NCBI GenBank assembly: GCA_002205965.3
Contig: NADL03000512.1
Coordinates: forward strand, 620,001 to 684,000
Length of the DNA: 64,000 nucleotides
Direction: 5' to 3'
Origin: Kappaphycus alvarezii
Lineage: Eukaryota; Rhodophyta; Florideophyceae; Gigartinales; Solieriaceae
The translations under genes and the position numbers were made by a program. The first letter of the stretch is position 1. Every line of letters begins with the position of its first letter. Below, in pieces: positions 22,860 through 33,347 of the stretch. The notes beneath the pieces are model-generated. The model was given only the letters and a program-made list of their open reading frames with translations, had not been told where the DNA came from and made no database searches.

Positions 22860-23637
22860 GCAATTATTACAAGGTACAAAGGAGCTACCTGACCTAGCTG
22901 AGCATTGGTTTAGATCAGGTAGGGTTGTATAAGCTAATTCTTTTTCTCTCATCTGTGCAAGCATCTGACGTTTTAGTTGATAAGGGTCTACGGTACAATG
23001 GAGTAGCCGGCACGGCTAAAAAAAGCTATATTGTGAACGTTTTTCCTGAGTGTGAAGTTACAACCCAAGGAGAACATTTTACACTCTTTTCGAAAACATA
23101 AATTGGAAAAGACATTGCTGAAGTTATGTGGGTGGACCGTGACAGAAGATATTTTGCCAGTACAGTTGGTAATACGAGTAGAGTCAATCCTTTTTACAGG
23201 GAAAGATGGAGATCTGTAGGTGGCCACGCGAAACTTGTAAGTTTGGAGATAGATATTTCTGAGATGTGCGAGATGTGCTATGACACAAGCGCCACGATTG
23301 ACGGTCATAAGCGATGCAGTCAGGATGGTCCGCAATTAGAGAAGAAATTTGATGCAAAAGAGTTGTCGATAAGAGTGAGCACTACTTTGATCGCTATTTG
23401 TTTTGTTGAAAGGATCCATGATTCGATATCACAAATTTAATTCTACTGTAGATTGGATGATGGACTAATTCAGAACATTTACGACCACATGCAATTCTGG
23501 GAAAGGAAAGCTTCATCTGAAACCTCTTTGGGTGATGAGTTTTTCACTGAAGGGTACGGAATCTATCTTGTTTCAACCAAGAAAAAGATGATCATTAAGG
23601 GAAAGGAATCAAATTTTGCCACGCCAACCAAAATATA
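22860..23637 (+). pseudogene. PiggyBac-like transposase fragment
   Basis: Pieces in order: a GTKELPDLAEHWFRSGRVV block (about 22875), a segment near 22990-23110 of the pattern GxxGTAKKSYIVNVFPE, then a 104-residue frame from 23126 with MWVDRDRRYFASTVGNTS, NPFYRERWRSVGG, CEMCYDTSATIDGHKRCSQD and DAKELSIRVSTTLIAICFVE. The WxDRDRRYFxSTxG and YDxxxxIDxHNRxRQD signatures are those of the DDE_Tnp_1_7 (piggyBac-like) transposases abundant in oomycetes and algae. The N-terminal half is missing and the frame is broken. Ends may be the inverted repeats at 22449 and 26124, but a TTAA duplication was not seen. Confidence 0.6.
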
Positions 23638-24101
23638 AAATTGTCGTCCAATACAGGTCGAAGAACATTTGTACTAGATTTGTTCGTTCATTCAAGAACG
23701 AAGTTTTCATCTGTCATCCTGACTCTGTCGGAGATTTTTTTTGAAAGCATTGCCGACATGTGCATGAGTTTGGAAGCTTTTATTAAGGAAAACTTACGCT
23801 TTACTGCGTGAAGTCAGTTGAAATGAGATTTTGATAAAAAAAAAAAGAAAGTTCTTCCTATAGTCCGCTACGAATTATGTCCGCGTCTTTAAACTTGCGA
23901 TATAAGGCTAACTCTATCGCGTAAAATATCTTCATGAAAAGTCACCGTATTCTGTCTGTTGTTAAAGTGGGCTCACTAGGCGTCTTGAGGGTTAGTTTTC
24001 AACAAGTACTTGTCAAGCTTCATCTACGGATGGATATTATGTAGTTCAATTTAGTAATTCTAGAACTACTCAATTGAACAAGCCAGCAATTGAACTTTCA
24101 A

Positions 24102-24164
24102 CCTGTGTAGTGTAGTAGCCCTACGACTCCCGAGGGGAGTCTCAGAACCACTGCACTACACAGG
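24102..24164. repeat. Nested hairpin, tRNA-like A-box on the minus strand
   Basis: CCTGTGTAGTG (24102-24112) pairs perfectly with 24154-24164. Inside it GACTCCC (24125-24131) pairs with GGGAGTC (24135-24141) around GAG. On the minus strand TGTAGTGCAGTGGTTCTGAG resembles the tRNA A-box (TAGTGTAGTGGTT), but no B-box GGTTCGAATCC follows. It may be a fragment of a tRNA-derived SINE, or just a foldback. Confidence 0.5.
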
Positions 24165-24174
24165 CGGGAGCAAT

Positions 24175-24498
24175 TTGGTCTGGATAATAGGCACGAGTTT
24201 CCGCTCCTCGTCCCGGGAACTGAGTTTCGGCCCGCCGATATCCTTTTACAACCCCCCTCCAACCCCGGAAGGCACAACGTTGCGCCCCATTGCGTGTGAC
24301 GTCACTGTCGTCTCACCGTTCAAGGCCGAAGTTCGCGCCGAGGCGGCCCAGGTTGCCGGTGGCGCTGCTGAAGTGGCGGCCCGTGACAAGGTTACAACTC
24401 TGGAACGCAACCTCGCCTGGACGCCTCCCCGCTCCCTCAACTGGCCCATCTCCTGCGCCTTACATGCCGAACTTCACGTTTTGACCTCTGGCGTTTGA
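24175..24498 (+). pseudogene. RT C-terminal domain fragment
   Basis: A 107-residue frame reads ACDVTVVSPFKAEVRAEAAQ then VAGGAAEVAARDKVTTLERN and LAWTPPRSLNW. The DVTVVSP motif followed by an Ala-rich AxxAGxAAxxAxxxK helix and a GWxFxPL-like strand is the C-terminal signature of non-LTR-type RT proteins. It is detached from any palm domain and sits inside the piggyBac-like interval, so it is probably a nested or juxtaposed fragment. Confidence 0.5.
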
Positions 24499-24499
24499 T

Positions 24500-26345
24500 T
24501 CCCTGGGTGCCCTTTCCCCTGGTACCATTGCGTTTATAGAAGAGTTAGTTCCGCGAATCGCGTCCAAGTGTCACTCGACACTTGGCGTTATCCGCCGCCG
24601 TATCTAGCAGCTACTTGGTTGCATCCTCTGGTCATCAATTTCTCAAGCTATCCTGCCCGAGCCCCGATGCGCGTGGACGACGAGGTAAATCTGGTTAGAT
24701 CTTTGCCATATAGTTAGGACGTGTGCAGTTCCCAGTAGATAATGAATGCATTAAACTTCTTTCTCTTCTCTCTTCTTTTTGATGACTTTATTGACCTTTT
24801 ACAGAGCAAATAATTTTTATTACTGTACGTTGGCTCGATACGAATAATTAGAAATTATTAGTTTTCAGGGATTTCAAAGTCACGTTTTTTGAAATTTTTA
24901 GTTTTTCCGTTGGCAAAAATTTGTACTCAGTTGAGTACATTTCAATGTCAAATAGACACCAGATACAGTAGTATTCGACAATACTGTATTGTCAAAACTA
25001 TAGGGATACTGTACATAAACTCTATTTACATATTAAGGAGTAGGATGCCTATTGTGACTATCTCCTTCACTGCCGGCCCAGATCCCACAGGAACATTCGC
25101 CACAACCGGCAAGTGAATCTTCTGGCCCAGAACTTGGCCAAAGCCGCCCGTCATCCCGTCGTAGAGCCACAAGAGGGCCTTCACCGCACGAGATCGGATA
25201 TTCGGGAAATAGGAAGCCGCGGACAGACTGACTTCTTCGACATTACTTTCTTCAATCCCCTCGGGCCATTGAACAAGAGAGTCAACACGTTCAATCCGCT
25301 GACCCCCTTAACGCAACACGAGCGGTGACGCTCGGAAGGTACTAACCCTTCGTTGCTACTTCCTCTCGAGGCATAATCTTCCCTGTACCTATATACAGCC
25401 TCGGCGGTTGGCATCCAGACGCATACGCTGCCATAACCGAAGTGGAAAGAAGCCTTTCAGCCAGGGCCATGGAATCATAAGGGAAGGTTCTCGGGTTACA
25501 TATGCAAGGGCACGATGCGGCCGCTTCCAAGTCCAATGGGGCCTGTTTGTTATGCTAGCTGGATTCGAGCCAGCCTCCTAGCGATCCTGAACGGGTTTAA
25601 TACCGTTTCCTGGTTCCCCCATTTGTGCCAATTACTTGATGCACTTTGGAACATGGCCTCGAACCAGCCTTCTATAGAACAGTAGCTACTTTGAACCAGA
25701 TTGATTTCGATTCTTTGTGCCCCCATGCAGACTACTTGTACTAATTATTTATTGCGCTTTGGAACATATGCTAGCCTATTTTTCAATCATTAAAGCACCC
25801 CAACTTTCCCCCTCTTGATAAGCAAGAAGAGAAGAGATTCTTTACTCCTTGCTTGTCTGAAACAGATTTCTTCACGATCAAACTACCCTTGGGGGTACTA
25901 CAAGCTCGTACCAGAAATCGATATGCGAAAGTAACTTTATTTTATCAGTATAACAGGTGTCCGCTGCAGGACCCGACTATATTGCTAGCTATCCGAGAAG
26001 AAGTTTAATGCATTCAGTATCTACTGGGGACAGCAAACTGCCCAAATTGGTAGGTTATAAGGGGGAAAATATGGGGTGATTCAATATTTGAAAATATGGT
26101 CGGCTGTGGCCCGAAATACCCTAGGTTACAACACTTGCAATCATCCTAAACGATTATCTGCTTCGCGCCAAAGCGCCTCTGGCCTTATCGTCACAGGCAA
26201 TCTTACACGATGGCGATTCTCATTTTTGCATTTCTTTGTCTTTCCTCCCTTATTACAGCATTACAGAAGCATTACACTGAAAATGAACAACAAACACAAG
26301 CAAAAAGAGAAAAGCATTACGGGGTGCAGACCAAAGTGAGGTGAG
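24500..26345. other. No recognisable gene; mixed repeat debris
   Basis: Frames are short and without motifs. A/T-rich sequence with TACAGTA words lies at 24820-25030. A minus-strand stretch at 25420-25050 gives a weakly continuous translation that I cannot assign. The inverted repeat copy 26061-26124 lies near its end. Confidence 0.4.
26061..26124 (-). repeat. Right, inverted copy of the 22449 repeat
   Basis: Read on the minus strand it gives GGTATTTCGGGCCACAGCCG, then ACCATATTTTCAAATATTGA and CACCCCATATTTTCCCCC, matching 22449-22520 with a few substitutions. Outer flanks differ, and no target duplication could be recognised. Confidence 0.65.
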
Positions 26346-26543
26346 CGGGGAAGAGAGAGTCATAGGTCAACTTCGCAGCGCGGGCACGAGATCTTTGAAC
26401 CTGTTAGGATGCTTTCGGCGAATTCCATAACTGTGAGCCAAAAGCTACAGTAATGCGTGCGTATCGATAGAACGGCCAGAACCTCCCGCTTTCTATCCAT
26501 TACTGGCATTTCATCTGCATAAATGCAAGCGTCTACACAAGAC
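26346..26543 (-). repeat. Terminal direct repeat of YR element 1 (3' end)
   Basis: About 80-85 percent similar by eye to 30938-31140 in the same orientation; differences are substitutions and short gaps. Confidence 0.7.
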
Positions 26544-26578
26544 GAAACCCAGATTCAGGCCCCTAAGCACAGCGAACA

Positions 26579-27991
26579 TCACGAAAGATAGGTGGCAACG
26601 GTGCCCGCTGATGGATTAACAGAGGTTCTAGAAGCGGCGCCTCCGAAAACAGAGGTAGAATGCGTGGTAGAAACAATAACGCGATCAAAATGTACCTGAG
26701 CCATTGGAGAACTAGGTGGACCCCAGCCAAAACGGTCAAGTCGAACTTCCAACAGAATAACGAGTAGAAATTGCACAGTATTGTATGATAAAATCCGATA
26801 GGTTCATCAATAGCAACAAGAGTGTGGTAGAGCGATACAAACCTATCGGTGCGGAATAACTGAAAGGAAATAAGAGATAACAGGAAGCACAGGGTTGCGA
26901 AGGGTTCAATGGGCGGACGGGTAACCGACTGGGTTTAAAAATGAACCAGGGAGGTGCAATCGGCTTTTGGACTGTACCATTGGGGCCAAATCGTGCTTAC
27001 TTGTACTGCTCCGAAGTTTTGTTGCTATACTAAACAGCTAAACAGCCACTATCCTGTCTAACAACTGTAAACAGGCCCAACTACCTAAGGATGGATCAAA
27101 GACAACCAAATGGAAGAGCGCAGGGCGAGATGAGGTACAAGAACCTCTGAGCCACATGGTTACCATTCGGGAGATTGCGTAACACACATCTTTTGGCGAC
27201 AAAACCAAGAGGTACTGTAATCCCGGAAATCTTACAGTGATCTCGCTTGTACACCCACTGTGGACACCCAAATTTCCACGCACCCGCCCAGCAATGTACA
27301 AGCCCATGGTGCCACGCTTCCTTACAGAAAGCTACCAAGCTTAAAGCAAACCAATAGGATTTTCATCTCTAGTTCCCCAACCGCCGGGCTACCACTTTAG
27401 CAAAAATATGCACCCTAATTTGCAGACTATGAAAAGTACGTTTCCCTCCTGTAGGAGCTTTGATATCTAGAGCAGATATTGGACGTTGCAAAGCATAATC
27501 TAGGGTAGAGGGATGCCCTCGACAGGCTCAGACGCGAGAGCAACCCAGCAAGGATGCACAGGGCGCATAGATTGCCAACGACGCCATAAATCCAGCGGAA
27601 AATGCGAAGAAGACTAGCATATCAGCCTTTGACGATGTGTAGGCGGCAAGTGAGACTAGCAGAATGAGATTCTACTGAGGCAGCTTGAAGAGAAGCGACA
27701 GAAATCTCTCGTAATCCATTAAAGTAATACCCAAACAAACACTCACTGCATCGCATACGGTAGAAAGTTCTCCAGAACTCATCTCTGGAGACCATATTTG
27801 ATACGTATGAGAAGCAGAAAATCCAATACGTACAGTACTCTGTGGTCGGGTTCACTCTCCCAACGCCCGAACGCGCGTACCAAATGTTGTACAAAGGGGT
27901 ACCGGGGAGCGCCTGACCAGTGAGGACCCGCTGCAGTTGTGGAATAGCGGAAGTTTACTGATGAAGTGACGATTATCCAACGCGGCGGCAA
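26579..27991 (-). pseudogene. Tyrosine recombinase of YR element 1, catalytic Tyr replaced
   Basis: CSECLFGYYFNGLREISVAS (about 27750) carries the first catalytic Arg and aligns with CAACVFTYCFNGLRDSSVLS in element 2. The frame restarts several times downstream. The last block reads RFGWGPPSSPMAQVHFDRVI (about 26730), where element 2 reads RFGWGPGSLSMPVLYFDRSI. The nucleophilic Tyr position is therefore His here. The central HxxR segment could not be read in one frame. The enzyme would have circularised and inserted the element cDNA; this copy is dead. Confidence 0.6.
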
Positions 27992-28362
27992 TTAGATTCC
28001 TGTTCTTCAGTAAGCTATCCTATGAAAGCTGTGAGATGAGCCTCGGTAACAGGTATCGCTTTACGACCAGCAGCAGTACAAAATCCTAGGTATGTCCGCT
28101 ATTTGTGATCTAAGGTTCTCTTTGTTCGATCGCTCCATCCATGCTCTTAGAGTAATCTGGTAGTAAGTTCAATGGCAGTAATGGATCCATCAAAACGTTG
28201 AAGTCGGGCGGAAGCCGAGCAGGATAAACCTATAGATTTATTTCGAGTAAGAGCACCCGCCACCTCGGGTTCAGAGTTCTCTACGCATCCCAAACCGCGT
28301 TGGAGAGATTCTGTAATTCAATTGTTCGGGAAGCGGGAGCAACTCCCGGAGCAAACCACGAT

Positions 28363-29863
28363 TTACTCGGTCACTCCGGGATTAGAAGGTATGCGACGGC
28401 TTTTGTTGTCATCAATTTCAACAACGTCGGCATTATCAGATCCAGTGGAAGGCAGAGAAGGCGTACCTGCTCGCAGTCCACTGATATTCCAGTTCAGCCC
28501 ATGCTTGTTTGCGGAGAAACACGGGATGCTCTCCGAGGGGACTATACGGAAATGCGTCAATGGAGTACAAGCCACGACGGAACGCCGCAGTTGCCTCTGG
28601 ATAAGAAGGTCGCAGCCGGGTAAGCGTCGAGAGAGAGCATCAGCGAACTTGTTGGCGAAAGACGGTATCCATTCGGTGCGGATGCGCAGACCCAACAGAT
28701 CCAATACACACTTGAGACGTCGTAGTTACATCATCATTGCAGGTCTCAATGAAAAGAAATAGTTCTTGATATATAAGACTGCTTGTTTGTCGACTTGAAG
28801 CGATAGATCGCGTCGTCGCTCTTGCAAGAGGCTCTGTCGGAGCCCGGCTATTAAAAGCATACGAATGGATTTCAGTTCGCGGTAGTTTATGCTAGAAGCG
28901 CAGTGGCGCCAATTCCAGATTATCTGTACCTTAAGTTGCCCAAACACTCCTGTCCTCATGTCCTGAAGGCTTAAAGTACCCCATATCCCACGTCCGCTGC
29001 ATTCGAGTGTAGGGACGCTTGAGTTTGAAAGGGATGGATTGGCCGACCTTTCTGGTCGTCTTTGACAACTGCTGCCAATCTAAAAGGTTCTGCATTACCT
29101 GATGACTGAAACACACGCTCCCGTAAGAATCCCTTTTCCGATTTAATCCCATATACCAAAAAAGTGAACAGGTGTAAAAGCGTACCCAGGACATTGCAAG
29201 GGAAGTGACACGCAGACACCACAGAAATAGAAAAGAGCTCGGATACTGACTCATATCCTTCCCATGCGTGCTTGACGCAAAAGTTCTGACTAAAGTCTGT
29301 TTACCCTGATGAAATTGTGCTTTGAGATTTGAAATCGCGTAAGTCGGCTGTCGATATTGACACCTAAGTGCGTGAGCCTTGAAGCACCATCCCATTCAAC
29401 TATTGAAGGATGAATCTGCAGTTCCAGCTCTCGTAACAGACGGTCTATTCCTATCTTGGCCTTGTGACAACCTCCTAGCGCTGCTACCGTACCTTACGGT
29501 GACAGAGCGGACAGAAATTTGTCCGGGTAAGCCAGCAGTTCCATTCATTCTCGACGCATGGCTTGAACAATGAATGTCATTAATCGCTCAAACCACAGTG
29601 GAGAACGGCCCCAGCCAAAAGAAAGAGCGACACACTGGTAAAAGGATCCTTCTTAGTGAAAAATAAACCAGTCTCTCATGGCAGGAGCTACTCGGAAAGC
29701 CCTTTACCTCTTTCTTATATCCATTGAGATAAATTGTTTTTTCAGTTGTATGCCCAAGTAAGACTCCAGTAATGATTCGATGCGGATACTCTCCTTCTTC
29801 CAATGCGTTTACTGAATGCTCAGGTTGACAGCGAATCTTCCCTTTTGTCCCTCCACCCTTCAT
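28363..29863 (-). pseudogene. RT/RNase H region of YR element 1
   Basis: The 29863-29588 part corresponds to the RT fingers/palm (a CHERLVYFSLRRILLPVCR stretch parallels MRDYFIFRYNGGYYRCVALP in element 2). The 29395-28931 part aligns with 34349-33942 of element 2 (SLAMSWVRFYTCSLFWYMGL versus SLAMPWARFYTRSLYWEICS) and ends in a GYG motif of RNase H. The 28704-28363 part holds LRIRTEWIPSFANKFADALS, the end of the RNase H domain. Frames change at least four times. Confidence 0.55.
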
Positions 29864-31060
29864 GCCAGATAGTGAAAGACGAATATATCACCGCGCATTT
29901 CTCTGAGCTCTCTCAGCATGAGCTCAAGATAACTAGCAATTGATTCCTTCCTGGCATCACATTGACAAGTTTGCTCTCGCAAATACCTTTTCTTCGTGAT
30001 TCTGCGGGATTCTGGAAGGAGAACTCCATCAAATCGCCGAAAGGGGAGATCGGGTTGCTCGTAAATGCCGAATTTTATGGCACGCCATAAGTATTCCGAG
30101 CAGCCTGGAAGGCGACACCCGTCGATGCGAGCATGTGTCTCGCGCAAAAAGGGGCTTCCCATTCCGATAGCAACTACTGGCCATCAGCAGCGCCCCTTCG
30201 TTGATTGCCTACCTTCTTCCGTGCACTGCTTGCTTCGATAGTTTCTATTGTCCACATTAGTTGCGTTGACATGTGACTGTCAAGTGTCTCCATAACTTCC
30301 ATCATGTCGCCCGACGTCGGCATATCATGCCGTCGCTCTAGCCCTGACAAGAGCATTTTGGCAGTAACAGGATCATCGGCTGCAATCTTGTAGAATTCAG
30401 TACGCAGCCCGACGACTCGTAGGGCGTTACGTACAGACAACAACGCCCAAGCGTCTACTTTTCGGCCTTGTCTGATTCGTTGTCAAGAATAGCTTCATGT
30501 CGCAACTGAATTGCAGCCTCATGAAATGACAGCCAATATCCAGTCGCATTCATGTAGTTACCTTCATATATTGACATCGGTCTCACACTAGACTGTATTT
30601 CCAACGAAAAATGAATCTGCCACTGCTTGTGCTAAAAGAAACCGTCAGTGAATGCGGGTACACTTGGTCCTGGCTCGTAATTGTATTGAAATAGCCCTAA
30701 ATCCTTGTCGTCACGGCGGCGCCGGGCGCTCTCGGCGTATGCTGTCAGCCATCCATGTTCGATACCTGCGGTGGACAGCGTCTTTCCTCTCTGTAGGTCT
30801 TTTGACTTGAGGACAATATCCTCTATGTCCGTCAAATTCTTGTGAAATGGGTAGTCATGACAGCTTGGGCGATATAGGTTACCGCTTAGTCGGGTTCGTT
30901 GGACCAATTTGCAAAAGCCAACGACCAAAGGAATCTCGCGAAGAGAGAGGCATGGCTCGACTTCGCAGCGCGGGCACGAGATCAGTGAATCATTTAGGAT
31001 ACTTTCGGTGGCGAAGTCCATAACTGTCAGCCACAAGCTACAGAAATGCGTACGTATCAA
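29860..31060 (-). pseudogene. gag-like region of YR element 1
   Basis: Frames 31060-30632 and 30443-30174 match the equivalent positions in element 2: ALRVVGLRTEFYKIAADDPV TAKMLLSGLERR here and SLRVLGLRPEFYLMAAEDPT YAKMVLPALERR there. The conserved block suggests a structural capsid-like protein rather than an enzyme. The 30162-29860 frame (EYLWRAIKFGIYEQPDLPFR) aligns with CRAIQIGVYEPPVQPF of element 2 and leads into the RT. No catalytic motif was seen. Confidence 0.5.
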
Positions 31061-31140
31061 CAGAGCGGCCAGAGCCTGCCTCGCTCTCTATCCATTGCTG
31101 GCGTTTCCCCGCACAAAAGCAAGCATCCGCACAAGACTAA
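30938..31140 (-). repeat. Terminal direct repeat of YR element 1 (5' end)
   Basis: Begins GCGAAGAGAGAGGCATGG and ends CACAAGACTAA. It shares its AAGAGAGAGGCATG start with the repeats of element 2, so the two elements are related but the rest of the repeat differs. Confidence 0.7.
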
Positions 31141-31302
31141 AAGATTTTCTTTACGGTAATGAGCTGTGCCAGATATTCCGGGGGCCACCTCAGTACGAGC
31201 GCACAACCGTACACAGCCCAAAAAGAAACAAATGACTGGCAAAAGTAAATTCTATACCGGGGAAGGGTCGAACTCACATCTTCGAGAATAGGGGGGTAGC
31301 TA

Positions 31303-31719
31303 GTGTCTATTGGACCGTTGTCCTCATATGAGGACAACTTTTAGCCCTTTTTTTCAATACAATTCTTTTTTACCTCAACGCATTTCTTGTCCCTCCGCAT
31401 TAGTTCATGAGTGTAGATGGCCGATCAAAACAAACTTTTCAAGATTATTGACCTCGGTTAAGCCTAGAGCAATTTTCCCTCACCAGCTTCCGCTCTTCGC
31501 AAGAAGTTGTGAAAACGACTACGTTTTGGAAGGAAAAAGTTCGTATTATCGTGGGGGGTTTCAGAAATGAGGGCGCACGTACAGTAAAAATTACTGTACT
31601 GAATCTTAATATGAAAAACCTGTTTTCCAGTAAAAATTTCGGCCTTCCAAAACATTTACCTTTCCAAAATGTAACGGAAACTGTCCTCATATGAGGACAG
31701 AGCATGGTCGTATAGACAC
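31303..31719. mobile_element. 417-bp non-autonomous TA-flanked element with palindromes at both ends
   Basis: TA at 31301-31302 precedes GTGTCTAT. Its complement ATAGACAC ends at 31719 before TA at 31720-31721. Just inside each end is the 18-bp palindrome TGTCCTCATATGAGGACA (31320-31337 and 31682-31699), perfect in both places. The interior has no coding potential that I trust. A TA duplication, short TIRs and small size fit a Tc1/mariner-type MITE. It sits between the two YR elements. Confidence 0.7.
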
Positions 31720-31900
31720 TAGACACTCCGACTCCCCCCACTGCCCGCGAACCCTGTCCCCTTGATAAGCCCGTACCGGGCTGGGGGAATCAACAATATT
31801 TGAATCAGAAATTCTGGCCACGCGAAACCGTAAGCAAAATACTTAATACTACTAAAGCAAAATACAAAGTATGATGTTGAGTGGCCAAAGGGAGGGGTTG

Positions 31901-32080
31901 GGAAGAGAGAGGCATGCCAGAGACTCGCCGTCGCCGGCCCTTGCACTGTCGCCCATTTATAGACGAGTGTACGCCAGCATGCCACGTGTCCACCTACGCG
32001 TCTTGTAGCATCCCCTTGTGGTATCCCCCTGGCTATCTACTGTACTTCGTTTCACGCGTATAAACACTTCTACATAACAC
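31901..32080 (-). repeat. Terminal direct repeat of YR element 2 (3' end)
   Basis: Shares GACTCGCCGTCGCCGGCCCT, CATTTATAGACGAGTG and TACTTCGTTTCA with 36566-36743 in direct orientation. Confidence 0.8.
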
Positions 32081-33132
32081 GAAATCCCCCAAGCAGTAAC
32101 ACGAGCATCAAGAGAAACGAGGGTCCCCTACGCCGAAGGCGGAGGAGGAATGGAAACGGACGCCGCTGCAGGCGGCGGCCCAAAAAAACAGAAAGACGCG
32201 GCACTAGGACGAATACTGCGATCAAAATACAGAACAGGCATAGACAAACTTCCGGGCCCCAACCAAAACGGGCCATACGAGACTCCAACGGGATGCCGAG
32301 TAGAACTTGTTCGGTGTGAGCTCCGATGCGTACGGAATGCGATGTGAACTTCCCAGCAGGAGGAGGACAGAAACTCAACGAGTTGAGGAAACGTTGCAAG
32401 ACAATTTTCAGGCCCTGAGACTTCCAATTTGCCGGTTCCCCAAGTAGCGCAAAGAAGCGGACATGAGTGCCGCGAATATCGCGCCATCGAGCGAAGAGTT
32501 CCGGCGGTGATGAAATCACAGGTATACGATGGTAGGCGATAAGTTGCTCAGGACTGACCTCCCGTCCCTTCCACAACTTTGCGTGAGCCAATATGACGCC
32601 GTCTTCGAACCAAACGTCAGATGCGAGAAGAGAAAGAACAGAGCTGTCCCGAAGCCCATTAAAGCAGTACGTAAACACACAGGCGGCACAATCTCGAATA
32701 ACGCTAGAATTCGAGGAGGCCATCCCTAGCCCCCAAATGAGTTGGACTTCAGTCGCGGGCACACCACACTTGACGAGTTACCGTGGGCAACTGTCCTCTT
32801 CAAATTTTCGGTAGGCCCTAACACCAATGTCCGAAAAGGGGAACGAAGGCAAATGCTGCCCAGTCATGAGAAGGTGCATTTTTCTTATGGTTGGGGGATA
32901 CTGAGGAATTGAAGTACTGCCCGCGTTCCTTCGATCTTCTTCCCTCTCAATTCTCAACCATCCAATAAAAGCGTACGATATGTCCTTCCGTCACCGGAAG
33001 TGGAACCTGGCCGTCAAAAGCACAACAATTCAACCAGGCAGTCCATTGAGAGTTACATGGGGAAGCAGTACGGTTACTCCAAGCGAACTCGGCGACAAGA
33101 GATGCGGTCATACGAGCACTGGGAGGATGCAC
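32070..33132 (-). pseudogene. Tyrosine recombinase of YR element 2
   Basis: A 230-residue frame (32762-32070) starts MPATEVQLIWGLGMASSNSS and holds CFNGLRDSSVLSLLASD with the first catalytic Arg. HSVRIGAHTEQVLLGIP is the HxxR box and MARFGWGP follows. After a shift near 32250, VLYFDRS supplies the Tyr nucleophile. The spacing and order fit YR retroelement recombinases, which insert circular cDNA without target duplication. The N-terminal part is in another frame (33132-32947). All catalytic residues remain but at least two frame shifts are needed, so activity is doubtful unless these are sequencing errors. Confidence 0.7.
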
Positions 33133-33347
33133 GCAAGATCAAAAATCCGTTGTGAACCGAGATTACTCAATGCCTGTACTCATGCAACGGAGCGAGTGCT
33201 CATAGGTTGATCTCGAGTTACAGCTGTCTCCACGCTGTATTGAGTGTCCGTTGTGCGCTCCAAGCTGCAGCTGGGTGTGGCGAGGGTCCTTCCACCCGAT
33301 GCATGCGAAGAGCCGCTTGGTGCCAGGGCTGTCGGGGCAGTCCGGGA

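Larger units (their letters stand above)
26346..31140 (-). mobile_element. Tyrosine-recombinase (DIRS/Ngaro-like) retroelement 1
   Basis: A minus-strand element of about 4.8 kb bounded by direct repeats of about 200 bp at 26346-26543 and 30938-31140. Both repeats share CGCAGCGCGGGCACGAGATC and end near CACAAGAC. From 5' to 3' it carries a gag-like region, RT and RNase H, then a tyrosine recombinase and no DDE integrase. That content defines YR retroelements. Direct rather than inverted terminal repeats suggest a Ngaro/PAT-type rather than a DIRS1-type arrangement. It is closely paralleled by element 2 at 31901-36743. The coding regions are heavily degraded. Confidence 0.7.

Noticed and set aside
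24102..24164. Candidate tRNA gene on the minus strand
   Set aside because: There is an A-box-like word and a 5-bp anticodon-like stem, but no T-arm/B-box and no normal acceptor stem.
25549..25576. tRNA T-arm-like hairpin (GCTGG-CTCGAAT-CCAGC on the minus strand)
   Set aside because: No D-arm or anticodon arm at the right distance upstream, and the acceptor stem does not pair.
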